DNA from: Nocardioides astragali
GTDB lineage: Bacteria > Actinomycetota > Actinomycetes > Propionibacteriales > Nocardioidaceae
Assembly: GCF_024436375.1 (NCBI RefSeq)
Contig: NZ_JAFMZM010000007.1
Coordinates: 192,731-256,730, forward strand
Reading direction: 5' to 3'
Length of the DNA: 64,000 bases
In this document: positions 17,188-25,463 of the stretch, in pieces
How the letters are laid out: the number at the start of each line of letters is the position of its first letter
Numbering within the stretch: the stretch's first letter is position 1
The notes under the pieces: generated by a model
Told to the model about the DNA's origin: nothing
Seen by the model: only the letters and a program-made list of their open reading frames with translations
Database searches by the model: none
Program-made: the position numbers and the translations under genes

Positions 17188-18234
17188 GTGTACAGACCGG
17201 CCTATGCCCTTCTCGTGGGAGTCGCTGCCATCATGGGCGCGCTGGCTCTGACGGCCGCGTTCGTGCTCGACCGCCCGCTCGTCGACCCCGAGGGCTTCCT
17301 CGGCCCGTCGTGGCTGAGGCTGCCGCTGCTCGTGCTCGGCGCCTTCCTGCTCGACCTGCTGCCCCGCACCCTGTGGGCCTCGAAGATGAAGCCCGCGCTG
17401 ATGCCGGAGCTGGTGCGAGAGCGGATCCGCAGCCACTGGGACCGGGAGCGGGTCATCCTGGTGGTGCTGGGCCTGGTCTCCTTCTACATCACCTACGTCT
17501 GCTACCGGAACCTCAAGTCGTTCCTGCCCTTCATCATGGGCGAGGACAAGTACGACCGCGAGCTGCACCTCATCGACCGGGCGCTGATGTTCGGTCACGA
17601 GCCGGCGACGATCCTGCACACCGTCCTCGGCACCGGGATCTCCGCGCACTTCCTCTCCACGATCTACCTGTGGTTCCTGCCGCTGGTGCCGCTGGCGCTC
17701 GCGGCGTGGCTGGTGTGGTCGCGCAACATCACCTTCGGCTACTGGTTCGCCACCTCGCAGTGCCTCGCCTGGGCGCTCGGCACGGCGTCCTACTACGCGC
17801 TGCCGACCCTCGGCCCCGGCTTCCAGTACAGCTACCTCTACACCGACCTCGCCACCACCGGCTCGACCGCCTTGATGGAGTCCCTGTCCTACGGACGGTG
17901 GGGGGTGCTACGCAACGGCGCCGAGGGCTCGGTGCAGTCAGTGGCCGGCTTTGCGTCCCTGCACGTCGCGATCACCCTGCTCGTGGCGCTGATGGTGCAG
18001 TACACCCTCCGCAACCGGGTCCTGCACATCATCTTCTGGGCGAACTTCGCGATCACCGTCGTGGCCACCCTCTACTTCGGCTGGCACTACATCGCCGACG
18101 ATCTCGCCGGGGTGGTCATCGCCCTGTTCTCGTTCTGGCTCGGTGGTCTCGCGAGCGGGCAGAAGTTCGACAGGCACGGGCTGGCGTCCCACCCCACCTC
18201 CACGACTTCCCAGGTGCCCGTCGAGGTCGACTGA
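17188..18234 (+). CDS. PAP2-superfamily integral membrane protein (Aur1/Ipt1-like)
   Basis: A 348-residue membrane protein with seven or eight hydrophobic helices. The PAP2 active-site motifs are visible: YALPTLGPGFQYS near residue 205, the catalytic His in GFASLHVAITL near 255, and the His/Asp pair in GWHYIADDLAGV near 300. Such proteins dephosphorylate or transfer phospho-head groups on membrane lipids; actinobacterial relatives are often grouped with inositol phosphoryl transferases. The start GTG at 17188 leads directly into the first membrane helix. It lies 21 bp after thiQ and may be transcribed with it, though a functional link to thiamine is not evident. Confidence 0.85.
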   Translation: MYRPAYALLVGVAAIMGALALTAAFVLDRPLVDPEGFLGPSWLRLPLLVLGAFLLDLLPRTLWASKMKPALMPELVRERIRSHWDRERVILVVLGLVSFYITYVCYRNLKSFLPFIMGEDKYDRELHLIDRALMFGHEPATILHTVLGTGISAHFLSTIYLWFLPLVPLALAAWLVWSRNITFGYWFATSQCLAWALGTASYYALPTLGPGFQYSYLYTDLATTGSTALMESLSYGRWGVLRNGAEGSVQSVAGFASLHVAITLLVALMVQYTLRNRVLHIIFWANFAITVVATLYFGWHYIADDLAGVVIALFSFWLGGLASGQKFDRHGLASHPTSTTSQVPVEVD

Positions 18235-18260
18235 CCGTCGTACGGGGTCGCCCAACAGAG

Positions 18261-18334
18261 TCCCCGGATATCCGGTGACTTTCCTGCTTTGTAGGCAAAG
18301 CATCGGCTCCAAAGCAGGAGACTTGGGTGCAAAG
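18261..18334. repeat. left arm of 74-nt inverted repeat flanking the DUF559 gene
   Basis: The arm starts with TCCCCGGATATCCGG, contains a hairpin (CCTGCTTTG at 18283-18291 with CAAAGCAGG at 18310-18318, loop 18 nt) and ends GGGTGCAAAG. Its reverse complement recurs at 19373-19446 with no gaps. The stem differs between arms by paired changes that keep base pairing. It lies between two convergent genes and may also act as a terminator. Confidence 0.85.
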
Positions 18335-18338
18335 GGAG

Positions 18339-19286
18339 TCACTTCGACCGCGCGGCGAGCACTCCACGGATCCGGGCAGCGAGGATCTCTGGCCTCGCCA
18401 GGTCGGCCCAGGTCGCACGAAGGCACGTCCAGCCCGTGAGCTGGCACACCAGTCTCTCGCGCTCCTTCTCGCGCATCAGGTACTCCTCGAGGGACTCCCC
18501 GTCCTTGCGGTAGCGCTCGTACTTGATCTTGCCGTCGATCTCGAGGAAGGTCGCCAGCTCGGGCCATGCGAAGTCGAGACGCGCCACGAGGTTTCCCCAC
18601 TCGTCGCGCACCTCCCACTGCGGCTCGGGGCGCGGCAGTCCCTGCTTGTACGACAGGTAGGCGAAGCGATCCTCCGCTACCGACTCCAGTCGCGGATCGG
18701 CGAGCCGTAGCACGAGGTCAGCGGTGAGGCTCCCCGGCCAGCACTGGTGCTCCTCGACGGTCTGGGCAAACTCGGCGACGGTCATGGCACCCGCGTGCAG
18801 GAGTCGGTTCACCGCCACGAGTGACGCTTCCACCCCGGCGATGGTCGTCACCTCGAACGCCGAGCGCGCGGCCTTGCTGATGCGGACGCCGTTCACGACC
18901 TCGATGTCCGTCTCGCCCAGGACGCCACGATGGGGGATCCAGTCGGCACTCCGCCTGCCGGCACGCTCGGGGAGCTCGCGCGTGGTGTGTGCGACGTCGA
19001 GCGGAACGCCCCAGACCGGCACGCGGCGTTCGACGATCGAGGACACGTGGGTCAACGCCGTCGACGGGTGTGCCCGCGCCAGGACCGCGCGGCCCAGGAG
19101 CCTGTGCCGATCCTCGACGGAGAGGGACTCCCACACGTCGTACGGCACGTAGGCGCCGTACCGGATGCGGTGGAGCACCCGGGCACGTACGAGGCGAGCG
19201 ATCTGGTTGTCGGTCAGGCCCTCGGCCAGCAGGTCCCCTCGCAGGCGGACCAGGCCGTGGAGGTCAGTGTTGGTGTCATCGTGCAT
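18339..19286 (-). CDS. AbiEi-antitoxin-domain / DUF559 nuclease-fold protein
   Basis: A 315-residue protein in two parts. The N-terminal 60 residues (GLVRLRGDLLAEGLTDNQIARLVRAR, read in two pieces, then RIRYGAYVPYDVW) are the winged-helix AbiEi antitoxin-type domain. The C-terminal 110 residues resemble DUF559, a Vsr/PD-(D/E)xK-like fold: ARLDFAWPELATFLEIDGK gives the Asp, Glu-x-Asp and Lys spacing expected of the metal site. No AbiEii toxin gene is present, so it is not a classic toxin-antitoxin pair. Start ATG 19286 is chosen over an upstream GTG-rich extension to 19391. The gene alone is enclosed by 74-nt inverted repeats, its stop codon 5 bp from the left arm. Confidence 0.85.
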   Translation of the reverse strand: MHDDTNTDLHGLVRLRGDLLAEGLTDNQIARLVRARVLHRIRYGAYVPYDVWESLSVEDRHRLLGRAVLARAHPSTALTHVSSIVERRVPVWGVPLDVAHTTRELPERAGRRSADWIPHRGVLGETDIEVVNGVRISKAARSAFEVTTIAGVEASLVAVNRLLHAGAMTVAEFAQTVEEHQCWPGSLTADLVLRLADPRLESVAEDRFAYLSYKQGLPRPEPQWEVRDEWGNLVARLDFAWPELATFLEIDGKIKYERYRKDGESLEEYLMREKERERLVCQLTGWTCLRATWADLARPEILAARIRGVLAARSK

Positions 19287-19372
19287 GTTGGCGATGTCCC
19301 CGCTGCGCCTGCGCCCTACCCTCCCGGCACGCAGCCTGTGGACAACCGGGCTGTGAGCCCGCCGAAGCCAAC

Positions 19373-19446
19373 CTTTGCACCCGAGTCTCACGCTTTGGAG
19401 GTGAGATCTCGGCTACTAAGCGTGAGGGTCCCCGGATATCCGGGGA
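19373..19446. repeat. right arm of 74-nt inverted repeat flanking the DUF559 gene
   Basis: Read on the minus strand it begins TCCCCGGATATCCGG, has the stem CACGCTTAG with CAAAGCGTG, and ends GGGTGCAAAG, matching the left arm position for position over 74 nt. On this side the opening GATATC palindrome extends to a perfect 26-bp palindrome at 19425-19450. No flanking direct repeat of a target site is visible outside the two arms. Confidence 0.85.
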
Positions 19447-19561
19447 CCCTTCGCCCCATCCTGCGCGAATGACAGTCTTGTAGTTCGTCAAGCCGACACG
19501 CCGATGCAAAGTGAAAAAGTTGAGGAAAGTGTTCCCGGTGTGACGAAAGTTCACTAGCGTG

Positions 19562-19620
19562 CCTCGAGTTACCCGTGCGATGGGGAAGTCGCACGGGTCC
19601 AAGACCCGAGGGGAACCCCC
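19562..19620 (+). promoter_or_regulatory. structured 5' leader of the NlpC/P60 gene
   Basis: A perfect 10-bp stem (ACCCGTGCGA at 19571-19580 with TCGCACGGGT at 19589-19598) is enclosed by CCTCG at 19562 and CGAGG at 19607, and the run GGGGAACCCCC touches the GTG start. The GGGG is the likely ribosome site, so folding could gate translation. It does not show the conserved c-di-AMP (ydaO) riboswitch sequences that I know; it could be another cell-wall-gene leader. Confidence 0.55.
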
Positions 19621-21078
19621 GTGCTGTTCGCTCCACCGCTCGACCCCGCACCGGTGCCACGTCGTACGACGTCGCGCTGGGCGTCGGCGCTCGTGCTCGT
19701 CGCCGGACTGGCGCTGGGGGGACATGGCGTGGCGTTCGCGGACGACCACGACGGGAGTGACGTCCCCAGCGAGGCTGACATCGCCGCGGCCGAGAAGCAG
19801 GCGGCGGACAAGGGCCGTGACGTGGCGGACGTGCAGGCCGACCTGATCCGGGCCAACCTCGCCCTCGAGTCGGCGGGTGACACCGCGGCCCAGGCTGCCG
19901 AGGCCTACAACGGAGCCCGTTGGCGGGCCGAGGAGGCGCGCAAGGAGGCCACCCAGGCCGAGGCCGCGGCCGAGGAGGCCCGGGAGGACGTCGAGGCGCA
20001 GCGCGAGCTCTACGCCGACACCGTCGTGCGCTCCTACGAGGAGGCCTCACAGGTCCAGGGCCTCAGCGCCGTCGTCGACGCCGACGGCATCGAGTCCCTC
20101 ATCGACCGCAGCGTGAGCATGGGCAACACCTCCGACGCGCTGGACAGCCAGTACGACGCCTTCACGGCCGCCTCCGCGGTCGCCGACGTCACCGCCAGCA
20201 CGGCCGCCCAGGCGTCCGAGCGAGCCGCCGCGGCCGAGCTGGAGGCCGAGCAGGCGCGCGACGCGGCCGCTGCAGCCCAGGCCGACGCCGGCACCCAGGC
20301 GCAGCGGATCTCGTCGACCAAGGCCGACTTGATCGCCGAGCTCGCCGAGCTCGAGGGCATCAGCGTCCGGCTCGCCGAGAAGCGCCAGACCGCTCTCGAG
20401 GAGGCGGCCGCCGCCGCTGCTGCCGCGGCAGCACAGGCCGAGGCGGAGGCCCAGGCCCTCGCCGAGCAGCAGGCGCAGGCCCTCGCCGAGCAGCAGGCGC
20501 AGGCCCTCGCCGAGCAGCAGTCGACGCCGACGCCCACGCCGACCAGCAAGCCGACTCCCAGCGCGACGCCGATCCCCACGCCGACGCCGACGCCGACGCC
20601 GTCGCCGGTCCCCACGCCGACGCCGACGCCGACCCCCACCCCGACTCCGGCCCCGACGCCGACCCCCACCCCGACCCCCACCCCGACGCCCAGCCCCACC
20701 CCGACGGCACCGTCGGGCGACGCGTCTGCGGCGATCGCGTTCGCGCAGGCGCAGATCGGCAAGCCCTACCAGTACGGCGCCGCCGGTCCCGATGCGTGGG
20801 ACTGCTCCGGACTCACGTCCGCGGCGTGGGCACAAGGCGGCAAGTACCTCCCGCACTACTCGGTCGCGCAGTACACCCAGTCATCGAGGCTCAGCGTCAG
20901 CCAGCTGGCTCCCGGCGACCTCGTCTTCTGGGGCTCGTCGAGCAGTCCGAGCTCGATCTACCACGTCGCGATCTACATCGGTGGCGGGCAGATCATCCAC
21001 GCCCCACGCACCGGCCGGAACGTCAGCCAGGAGTCGATGTACTACTGGCGCGCGCCCAACTTCTTCGCGCGCCCCTGA
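19621..21078 (+). CDS. secreted NlpC/P60 (C40) peptidoglycan endopeptidase with coiled coil and PT-rich linker
   Basis: A 485-residue exported cell-wall hydrolase. Residues 1-40 are a signal peptide with a hydrophobic core ([18 protein letters not shown]). Residues 50-300 are an Ala/Glu-rich coiled coil as in RipA- and PcsB-like hydrolases, ending with three identical QALAEQQA repeats. Residues 301-360 are a Pro/Thr linker that probably spans the wall. The catalytic C40 domain fills the last 120 residues, with Cys in [14 protein letters not shown], His in [13 protein letters not shown] and a third polar residue near IIHAP. It should cut the stem peptide of peptidoglycan. GTG 19621 directly follows a structured leader. 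Confidence 0.93.
   Translation: MLFAPPLDPAPVPRRTTSRWASALVLVAGLALGGHGVAFADDHDGSDVPSEADIAAAEKQAADKGRDVADVQADLIRANLALESAGDTAAQAAEAYNGARWRAEEARKEATQAEAAAEEAREDVEAQRELYADTVVRSYEEASQVQGLSAVVDADGIESLIDRSVSMGNTSDALDSQYDAFTAASAVADVTASTAAQASERAAAAELEAEQARDAAAAAQADAGTQAQRISSTKADLIAELAELEGISVRLAEKRQTALEEAAAAAAAAAAQAEAEAQALAEQQAQALAEQQAQALAEQQSTPTPTPTSKPTPSATPIPTPTPTPTPSPVPTPTPTPTPTPTPAPTPTPTPTPTPTPSPTPTAPSGDASAAIAFAQAQIGKPYQYGAAGPDAWDCSGLTSAAWAQGGKYLPHYSVAQYTQSSRLSVSQLAPGDLVFWGSSSSPSSIYHVAIYIGGGQIIHAPRTGRNVSQESMYYWRAPNFFARP
20452..20520 (+). repeat. 24-bp in-frame tandem repeats in the NlpC/P60 coiled coil
   Basis: Nearly three exact copies of a 24-bp unit encode (QALAEQQA)n at the end of the coiled coil. 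A GC-rich run of CCNACNCC units coding for Pro-Thr follows at about 20521-20708. Both stretches are likely to vary in length between strains. Confidence 0.85.
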
Positions 21079-21096
21079 TCGTGGGCAGGGGCGCGC
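21067..21096. terminator. bidirectional terminator between convergent nlpC and sulfotransferase genes
   Basis: Perfect 11-bp arms (GCGCGCCCCTG at 21067-21077, CAGGGGCGCGC at 21086-21096) surround an 8-nt loop. The hairpin overlaps the end of the NlpC/P60 gene and stops 1 bp before the end of the convergent gene. There is no long T tract on either side. Confidence 0.7.
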
Positions 21097-21097
21097 G

Positions 21098-21964
21098 TCA
21101 CTTCACCTTGCGCGCGAACCGCGCTGCCAGCTCGCCCGGGTCGAGATCGCCGTCGAGGACCAGCCGCGTCGGCCAGGCCGACGTGTCGATCTTCGAGAGC
21201 TCCTCGAACAGGTCCAGGTCCTTGGCGTAGAGCTCGGCGAGCCGGGCGACGTCCTCGGCGGTCGGAGCCGTGCCGGGGATCTGCTCGGCACCGGCATGCC
21301 AGTTCTTCAGCGGCGGGACGCGCTCGAAGCGCGGCAGCCCGAGGAATTCGGTGGTGCGGTGGACGGTCTGTTCGAAGTCACCCAACATCTCGCGCAGCTC
21401 GAGCAGCAGCCACTGGTGGCGCGGGAACAGCTCGAGGCCACGCTGCAGCTGCTCGCCGTAGAACCCGCGGGCGAGCCCGGTCATGTGCCGCCACCGCATG
21501 GTGCGTACGCCGTCCGGCACCGCGTCGGGCAGCGAGGTGTGCGGCCACTCGGTGAGGAAGTCGGGCCAGTCCGGCCAGGCCAGGTTGCGCGAGCGCAGCA
21601 TCACCCAGTGCGAGAACAACCGCTCGAGCGGGTCGCGGAAGACGGCGATGAGGGGCATGCCCGGGTTGTAGGCCCGCATCCGCTCCAGGGCGTGCGGCCA
21701 GTAGAGGTAGGTCGGGGTGGCATCGCCGACCAGCTGGTGGATCGGTGCCCGCCGCGGCGCGGTGTAGTCGCGGGCGTAGTCGGGAGCGGACCAGTCGACG
21801 GTCTCGTCGTCGAAGTAGTGCCGCTCCTTGTCCGGGGGCTGGCAGACGAGGCGGTGCTGGTTGAGGGTGACCGCCAGCGTCGACGTACCGCCCTTCTGCA
21901 CGCCGACGACCGCGTAGTTGTAGGCCATCTCGCCCAGTGGCGTGGAGGGGGCGCGCTCGTTCAT
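21098..21964 (-). CDS. PAPS-dependent sulfotransferase
   Basis: A 288-residue sulfotransferase that moves sulfate from PAPS to a hydroxyl acceptor. The 5'-phosphosulfate loop is VGVQKGGTSTLAVTL near residue 20, and the 3'-phosphate site is AVFRDPLERLFSHWVMLRS near residue 110. The start ATG 21964 is clear from the conserved N-terminus; the frame open further upstream on this strand is only the antisense of the acyl-CoA oxidase gene. It is divergent from that gene with 36 bp between start codons. Acceptor unknown; cell-surface glycans or lipids are typical for this family. Confidence 0.9.
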   Translation of the reverse strand: MNERAPSTPLGEMAYNYAVVGVQKGGTSTLAVTLNQHRLVCQPPDKERHYFDDETVDWSAPDYARDYTAPRRAPIHQLVGDATPTYLYWPHALERMRAYNPGMPLIAVFRDPLERLFSHWVMLRSRNLAWPDWPDFLTEWPHTSLPDAVPDGVRTMRWRHMTGLARGFYGEQLQRGLELFPRHQWLLLELREMLGDFEQTVHRTTEFLGLPRFERVPPLKNWHAGAEQIPGTAPTAEDVARLAELYAKDLDLFEELSKIDTSAWPTRLVLDGDLDPGELAARFARKVK

Positions 21965-22000
21965 CGCGGCGAACCTACCCCCATCGCTAATCTCGGTGCC

Positions 22001-24058
22001 ATGCCCACCGACGAGGTCCCGCCCATCGCCGAGATGCCCACCGTCGAGCCCGAGGCGCCCCAGGTCGAGCACGTCGACGACGACGCCGTCCATGCGGACA
22101 CCACGGGCTACCGGCAGCCCGAGGTCGACGTCGATGCCGTCCGCACCCTCCTCGACGGGCGCTACGGCGAGGTCCGCGACCTGGTGCGCGCCAACCTCGC
22201 CGAGCACGCGCGGATCCTCGTCGACGAGGAGGAGATGAGCACCGCCGACTTCCGCGAGAGGGTCAAGGACGTCGTGGTGATGATGGCGTCCACCGGCCAG
22301 ACCGGGATGGGCTTCCCCCAGTCGTACGGTGGTGGCGGCGACATCGGCGCCTCGATCGCGGCCTTCGAGACCCTCGCCTTCGGCGACCTGTCGGTCCTGG
22401 TGAAGGTCGGCGTGCAGTTCGGCCTGTTCGGCGGCGCGATCCTCCAGCTCGGCACGAAGCCCCACCACGACGCCCACCTCGCCGACCTGGTGAGCGGGCG
22501 GACCATGGGCTGCTTCGCGATGACCGAGACCGGCCACGGCTCCAACGTGCAGGCGCTCGGCACCGTCGCGACCTACGACGTCGAGGCCCAGGAGTTCGTG
22601 ATCACGACCCCCGACGACGCCAGCCGCAAGGACTACATCGGCAACGCGGCGGCCCACGCGGAGCTCGCCGCGGTGTTCGCCCAGCTCGAGGTCGACGGCG
22701 TCCGGCACGGCGTGCACGCGTTCGTCGTGCCGATCCGCGAGGGCGGTCGCGTCGTCGACGGCGTACGCATCGAGGACTGCGGGCCCAAGATGGGCCTCAA
22801 CGGCGTCGACAACGGGCGCATCTGGTTCGACCACGTGCGGGTCCCGCGCACCGCCCTGCTCAACCAGTTCGCCGAGGTGACCCCGGAGGGTCGCTACCTC
22901 TCGCCGATCGACAACCCCAACAAGCGCTTCTTCACCATGCTCGGCACGCTCGTCCAGGGTCGCGTCTGCGTCGGCGGCGCGGCGATCAACGCGGCGAAGG
23001 TGGCGCTGACGATCGCGACGCGCTACGCCGTACGCCGACGCCAGTTCGAGGCGACCTCGCCCGACGAGGAGCAGCTGCTCCTCGACTACGGCATGCACCA
23101 GCGCCGCCTCTTCCCGCTCATCGCCCGGACGTACGCCCTCCACTTCGCTCAGGAGGTCGTCGCCGGCCAGCTGCACGACGTGTTCACCGGCCCGGGTCCG
23201 ATCGAGGAGGGCAACGACGAGCACGCCCGCCGGATGCTCGAGTCGCGCGCCGCCGGCACCAAGGCCCTCGGCACCTGGCACGCGACGCGCACCATCCAGG
23301 AGTGCCGCGAGGCGTGCGGGGGAGCGGGCTACCTCAGCGAGAACCGGTTCGCCGCGCTCAAGGCCGACACCGACGTGTTCACGACCTTCGAGGGTGACAA
23401 CCACGTCCTGCTGCAGCTGGTCGCCAAGGGGCTGCTGACCGACTACGCCAGCGAGTTCGAGGACATGGACCAGTTCGGGATGGTCCGGTTCGTGGCCGGC
23501 CTGGCCGTCGAGACCGTCATCGAGCGCACCGCCGTGCACAAGCTCGTCCAGTCGGTCCGCGACCTGCTCCCCGGCGGCGACCGGTGGGACCAGGAGGCCG
23601 GCCTCCTCGACCCCAACTACCAGCTCGCCATGCTGCGCTTCCGAGAGGAGCACATGCTCGGCGGCGTCGCGCGTCGCCTCAAGCGCGGCATCGACCAGAA
23701 GATGAATCCTGGCGCCGTCTTCTCCCGGGTGCAGGACCACGTGATCGCGGCGGCCCGCGCCCACACCGAGCGGCTCGTGCTGGAGGCGTTCGTCGCCAGG
23801 ACGGCAGCGCTGCCCGACGGCGACCTCAAGGTCGCCCTCAACCTGCTCAGCGACCTGCACGCCCTGACCACGATCGAGGCAGACCGGGCGTGGTTCATGG
23901 AGCACGGCCGCCTCTCCAGCGCCCGCTCCAAGGCGATCAGCCGGGAGATCAGCTCGTTGTGCCGCAAGATCCGCCCGCTCGCCGTCGATCTCGTGGACGC
24001 CTTCGGGGTGCCGGAGGAGATGCTGCGCAGCCCCGAGCTCCTGACGTGGGGTGAGTGA
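22001..24058 (+). CDS. acyl-CoA oxidase-like acyl-CoA dehydrogenase
   Basis: A 685-residue flavoenzyme of the acyl-CoA dehydrogenase superfamily. Its length and layout fit acyl-CoA oxidases rather than the 380-residue dehydrogenases. GCFAMTETGHGSNVQALGT near residue 170 binds FAD and substrate, RVPRTALLNQFAEVTPEG follows, and the catalytic-base region is FTTFEGDNHVLLQLVAKGLL near residue 465. It would catalyse the first step of fatty acyl-CoA beta-oxidation, passing electrons to O2 or to a carrier. ATG 22001 is preceded by a short A/T-containing gap shared with the sulfotransferase. The alpha/beta hydrolase gene follows after one base. Confidence 0.92.
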   Translation: MPTDEVPPIAEMPTVEPEAPQVEHVDDDAVHADTTGYRQPEVDVDAVRTLLDGRYGEVRDLVRANLAEHARILVDEEEMSTADFRERVKDVVVMMASTGQTGMGFPQSYGGGGDIGASIAAFETLAFGDLSVLVKVGVQFGLFGGAILQLGTKPHHDAHLADLVSGRTMGCFAMTETGHGSNVQALGTVATYDVEAQEFVITTPDDASRKDYIGNAAAHAELAAVFAQLEVDGVRHGVHAFVVPIREGGRVVDGVRIEDCGPKMGLNGVDNGRIWFDHVRVPRTALLNQFAEVTPEGRYLSPIDNPNKRFFTMLGTLVQGRVCVGGAAINAAKVALTIATRYAVRRRQFEATSPDEEQLLLDYGMHQRRLFPLIARTYALHFAQEVVAGQLHDVFTGPGPIEEGNDEHARRMLESRAAGTKALGTWHATRTIQECREACGGAGYLSENRFAALKADTDVFTTFEGDNHVLLQLVAKGLLTDYASEFEDMDQFGMVRFVAGLAVETVIERTAVHKLVQSVRDLLPGGDRWDQEAGLLDPNYQLAMLRFREEHMLGGVARRLKRGIDQKMNPGAVFSRVQDHVIAAARAHTERLVLEAFVARTAALPDGDLKVALNLLSDLHALTTIEADRAWFMEHGRLSSARSKAISREISSLCRKIRPLAVDLVDAFGVPEEMLRSPELLTWGE

Positions 24059-24059
24059 G

Positions 24060-24644
24060 ATGACGTTCGGCGGACTGCCGACCCGGTGGGAGCCGCTGCA
24101 GGCGAGCCGCGGCCTCGCCATCGTCGCGCCCGGCCGCGCCTACCCGCCCAGCGCGCCGCTGCTCGACCTCACCCGTCGGGCCCTGGTGCAGCACGGCTTC
24201 GCCGTGCAGGAGCTGTGGTGGGACTCGACGTCCCGGACCGAGCAGGAGGTCGCACAGCCCGAGCCGTGGGTCCGCCGTCACGTGGCGGCCGCCCTCGCCG
24301 ACGAGGACGCAGACCACGTGCTGCTGGTCGGCAAGTCGCTCGGCACCCGCGCCGCGTCGTACGCCGCCGAGCGTGGGCTGGACGCGATCTGGTTCACCCC
24401 GCTGCTGGTCGAGCCGGCGCTCGCCGAGGCCATCGCGGCCAACGCGGGCAGGCAGCTCCTCGTCGGCGGTCTGGCCGACGACCTGTGGGACGCCGCGATC
24501 GCCCGCGAGCTGGCCGACAACGGGTGCGACCTGCTGGAGGTCCTCGACGCCGACCACGGCATGGGCACCGATGACGCCGTGCGCACTGCCGAGATCCACC
24601 TCGAGGTGGCGCGAGCGGTCGACGCCTTCCTCCGTCAGACCTGA
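24060..24644 (+). CDS. small alpha/beta hydrolase
   Basis: A 194-residue single-domain hydrolase. The nucleophile elbow is VLLVGKSLGTRAASYAAERG near residue 90, the acid is likely in QLLVGGLADDLWD, and the catalytic His is in VLDADHGMGTDD near residue 170. It begins one base after the acyl-CoA oxidase stop, with GTGAGTGAG serving as overlap and ribosome site; a GTG at 24051 could add three residues. Translational coupling suggests that it acts on a product of the same pathway, perhaps as a thioesterase or esterase. That is inference only. Confidence 0.8.
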   Translation: MTFGGLPTRWEPLQASRGLAIVAPGRAYPPSAPLLDLTRRALVQHGFAVQELWWDSTSRTEQEVAQPEPWVRRHVAAALADEDADHVLLVGKSLGTRAASYAAERGLDAIWFTPLLVEPALAEAIAANAGRQLLVGGLADDLWDAAIARELADNGCDLLEVLDADHGMGTDDAVRTAEIHLEVARAVDAFLRQT

Positions 24645-24650
24645 CCGAGC

Positions 24651-25364
24651 TCAGCGCCGGAGCAGGGTGAGGAACCGCTCTGCGTCGCCGGGGCGCGGGA
24701 TGTTGTTGAACAGGACGTAGGGCGAGGGCCGGCCGACGACCAGCTCGCGCAACCGCCGCAGCTCCTCGTCGGTGTGGACGTGCCGTGAGCCAGTGGTGCC
24801 GTGCAACCGGTAGTAGGTCTGCTCGGGCGTCACCGTCTCGGTCTGCATCGGGTCGACGACGTGGACCAGGTCCAGCTCGGCGCAGAGCTCGGCGAGCAAC
24901 GGGGTCGGCCAGTCCCCTCGGGGCTCCCAGAGCAGCCGCCCGTCCGGCCGCTCCACCTGCGTCAGGAAGGTGCGCATCCGGGCGACGTTGTCGGCCGTCG
25001 GACGGAAGCTCCTGGGGCACTGCAGCAGCACGGCGGTGGCCCGCAGGATGCGCGCGCACTCGAGCGTCCGCTGCCAGCCCGCGATGACGGGAGTCGTGGT
25101 CCGGAAGGCGCCGACCTGTCCGCGGGCGCTGTCGGGGAGCGGGCGCTTCAGGCGACGGTAGGTCGGGCTGCTGGACTCGTGCGTGACGACCTGCCACGCC
25201 TTGATGGTGAACTCGAAGCCGGCGGGCACCTGTGCCCGCCACCGCTCCAGCACGGCGTTCGCTGGCGGCTCGTAGAACGTGTGCTGCACCTCGACCAGGC
25301 GGAAGCGGCGCACGTACGACGCCTGCGACACCGTCCAGCCACACAGCCCCACGCGAACGTCCAC
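24651..25364 (-). CDS. DUF72 family protein (YecE-like)
   Basis: A 237-residue member of the YecE/DUF72 TIM-barrel family, whose biochemical role is unknown. The family features are visible: VRVGLCGWTVSQASYVRRFR at the start, VEVQHTFYEPP, PAGFEFTIKAWQVVTH, then LLWEPRGDWPTP and the C-terminal YVLFNNIPRPGDAERFLTLL. Start choice is uncertain: GTG 25364 gives the family-typical N-terminus, while TTG 25379 adds five residues. It converges with the hydrolase gene, 6 bp apart, and is divergent from the decarboxylase-sigma pair. Confidence 0.85.
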   Translation of the reverse strand: MDVRVGLCGWTVSQASYVRRFRLVEVQHTFYEPPANAVLERWRAQVPAGFEFTIKAWQVVTHESSSPTYRRLKRPLPDSARGQVGAFRTTTPVIAGWQRTLECARILRATAVLLQCPRSFRPTADNVARMRTFLTQVERPDGRLLWEPRGDWPTPLLAELCAELDLVHVVDPMQTETVTPEQTYYRLHGTTGSRHVHTDEELRRLRELVVGRPSPYVLFNNIPRPGDAERFLTLLRR

Positions 25365-25395
25365 GGACCCAGCATCCAACTTTCTCGCTCCGATC

Positions 25396-25422
25396 TGTCA
25401 CAGGCCCCGCCGGCCCGGTGTC
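25396..25422 (+). promoter_or_regulatory. ECF41-type promoter (TGTCACA-N16-TGTC)
   Basis: A -35-like TGTCACA at 25396-25402 is separated by 16 bp from TGTC at 25419-25422, 41 bp before the decarboxylase ATG. ECF41 sigma factors recognise TGTCACA with a CGTC-type -10 at this spacing and drive the carboxymuconolactone decarboxylase gene beside them, so this is the expected autoregulated promoter. Confidence 0.75.
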
Positions 25423-25463
25423 TCCATGGGTGACACCGACCGAACCGACGGAGGAGACACACC

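Larger units (their letters stand above)
19287..19620. other. 334-bp gene-free region holding the right repeat arm and the nlpC leader
   Basis: No protein gene fits here. It holds a perfect actinobacterial DnaA-box-like 9-mer at 19337-19345 (TGTGGACAA), the right arm of the inverted repeat (19373-19446), and from about 19500 an A-rich, lower-GC stretch that should contain the promoter of the NlpC/P60 gene. The structured leader follows at 19562. Confidence 0.7.

Noticed and set aside
18339-19286. Type IV toxin-antitoxin pair
   Set aside because: Only the AbiEi-type domain is present, fused to a nuclease-like domain; there is no AbiEii toxin gene.
19562-19620. c-di-AMP (ydaO) riboswitch
   Set aside because: The leader is structured but lacks the conserved ydaO core sequences that I would expect.
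20521-20708. CRISPR-like short repeats
   Set aside because: These are in-frame Pro-Thr codons of the NlpC/P60 linker, with no spacers.
21965-24121. Long minus-strand extension upstream of the sulfotransferase
   Set aside because: It is antisense to the acyl-CoA oxidase-like gene; the sulfotransferase fold begins at 21964.
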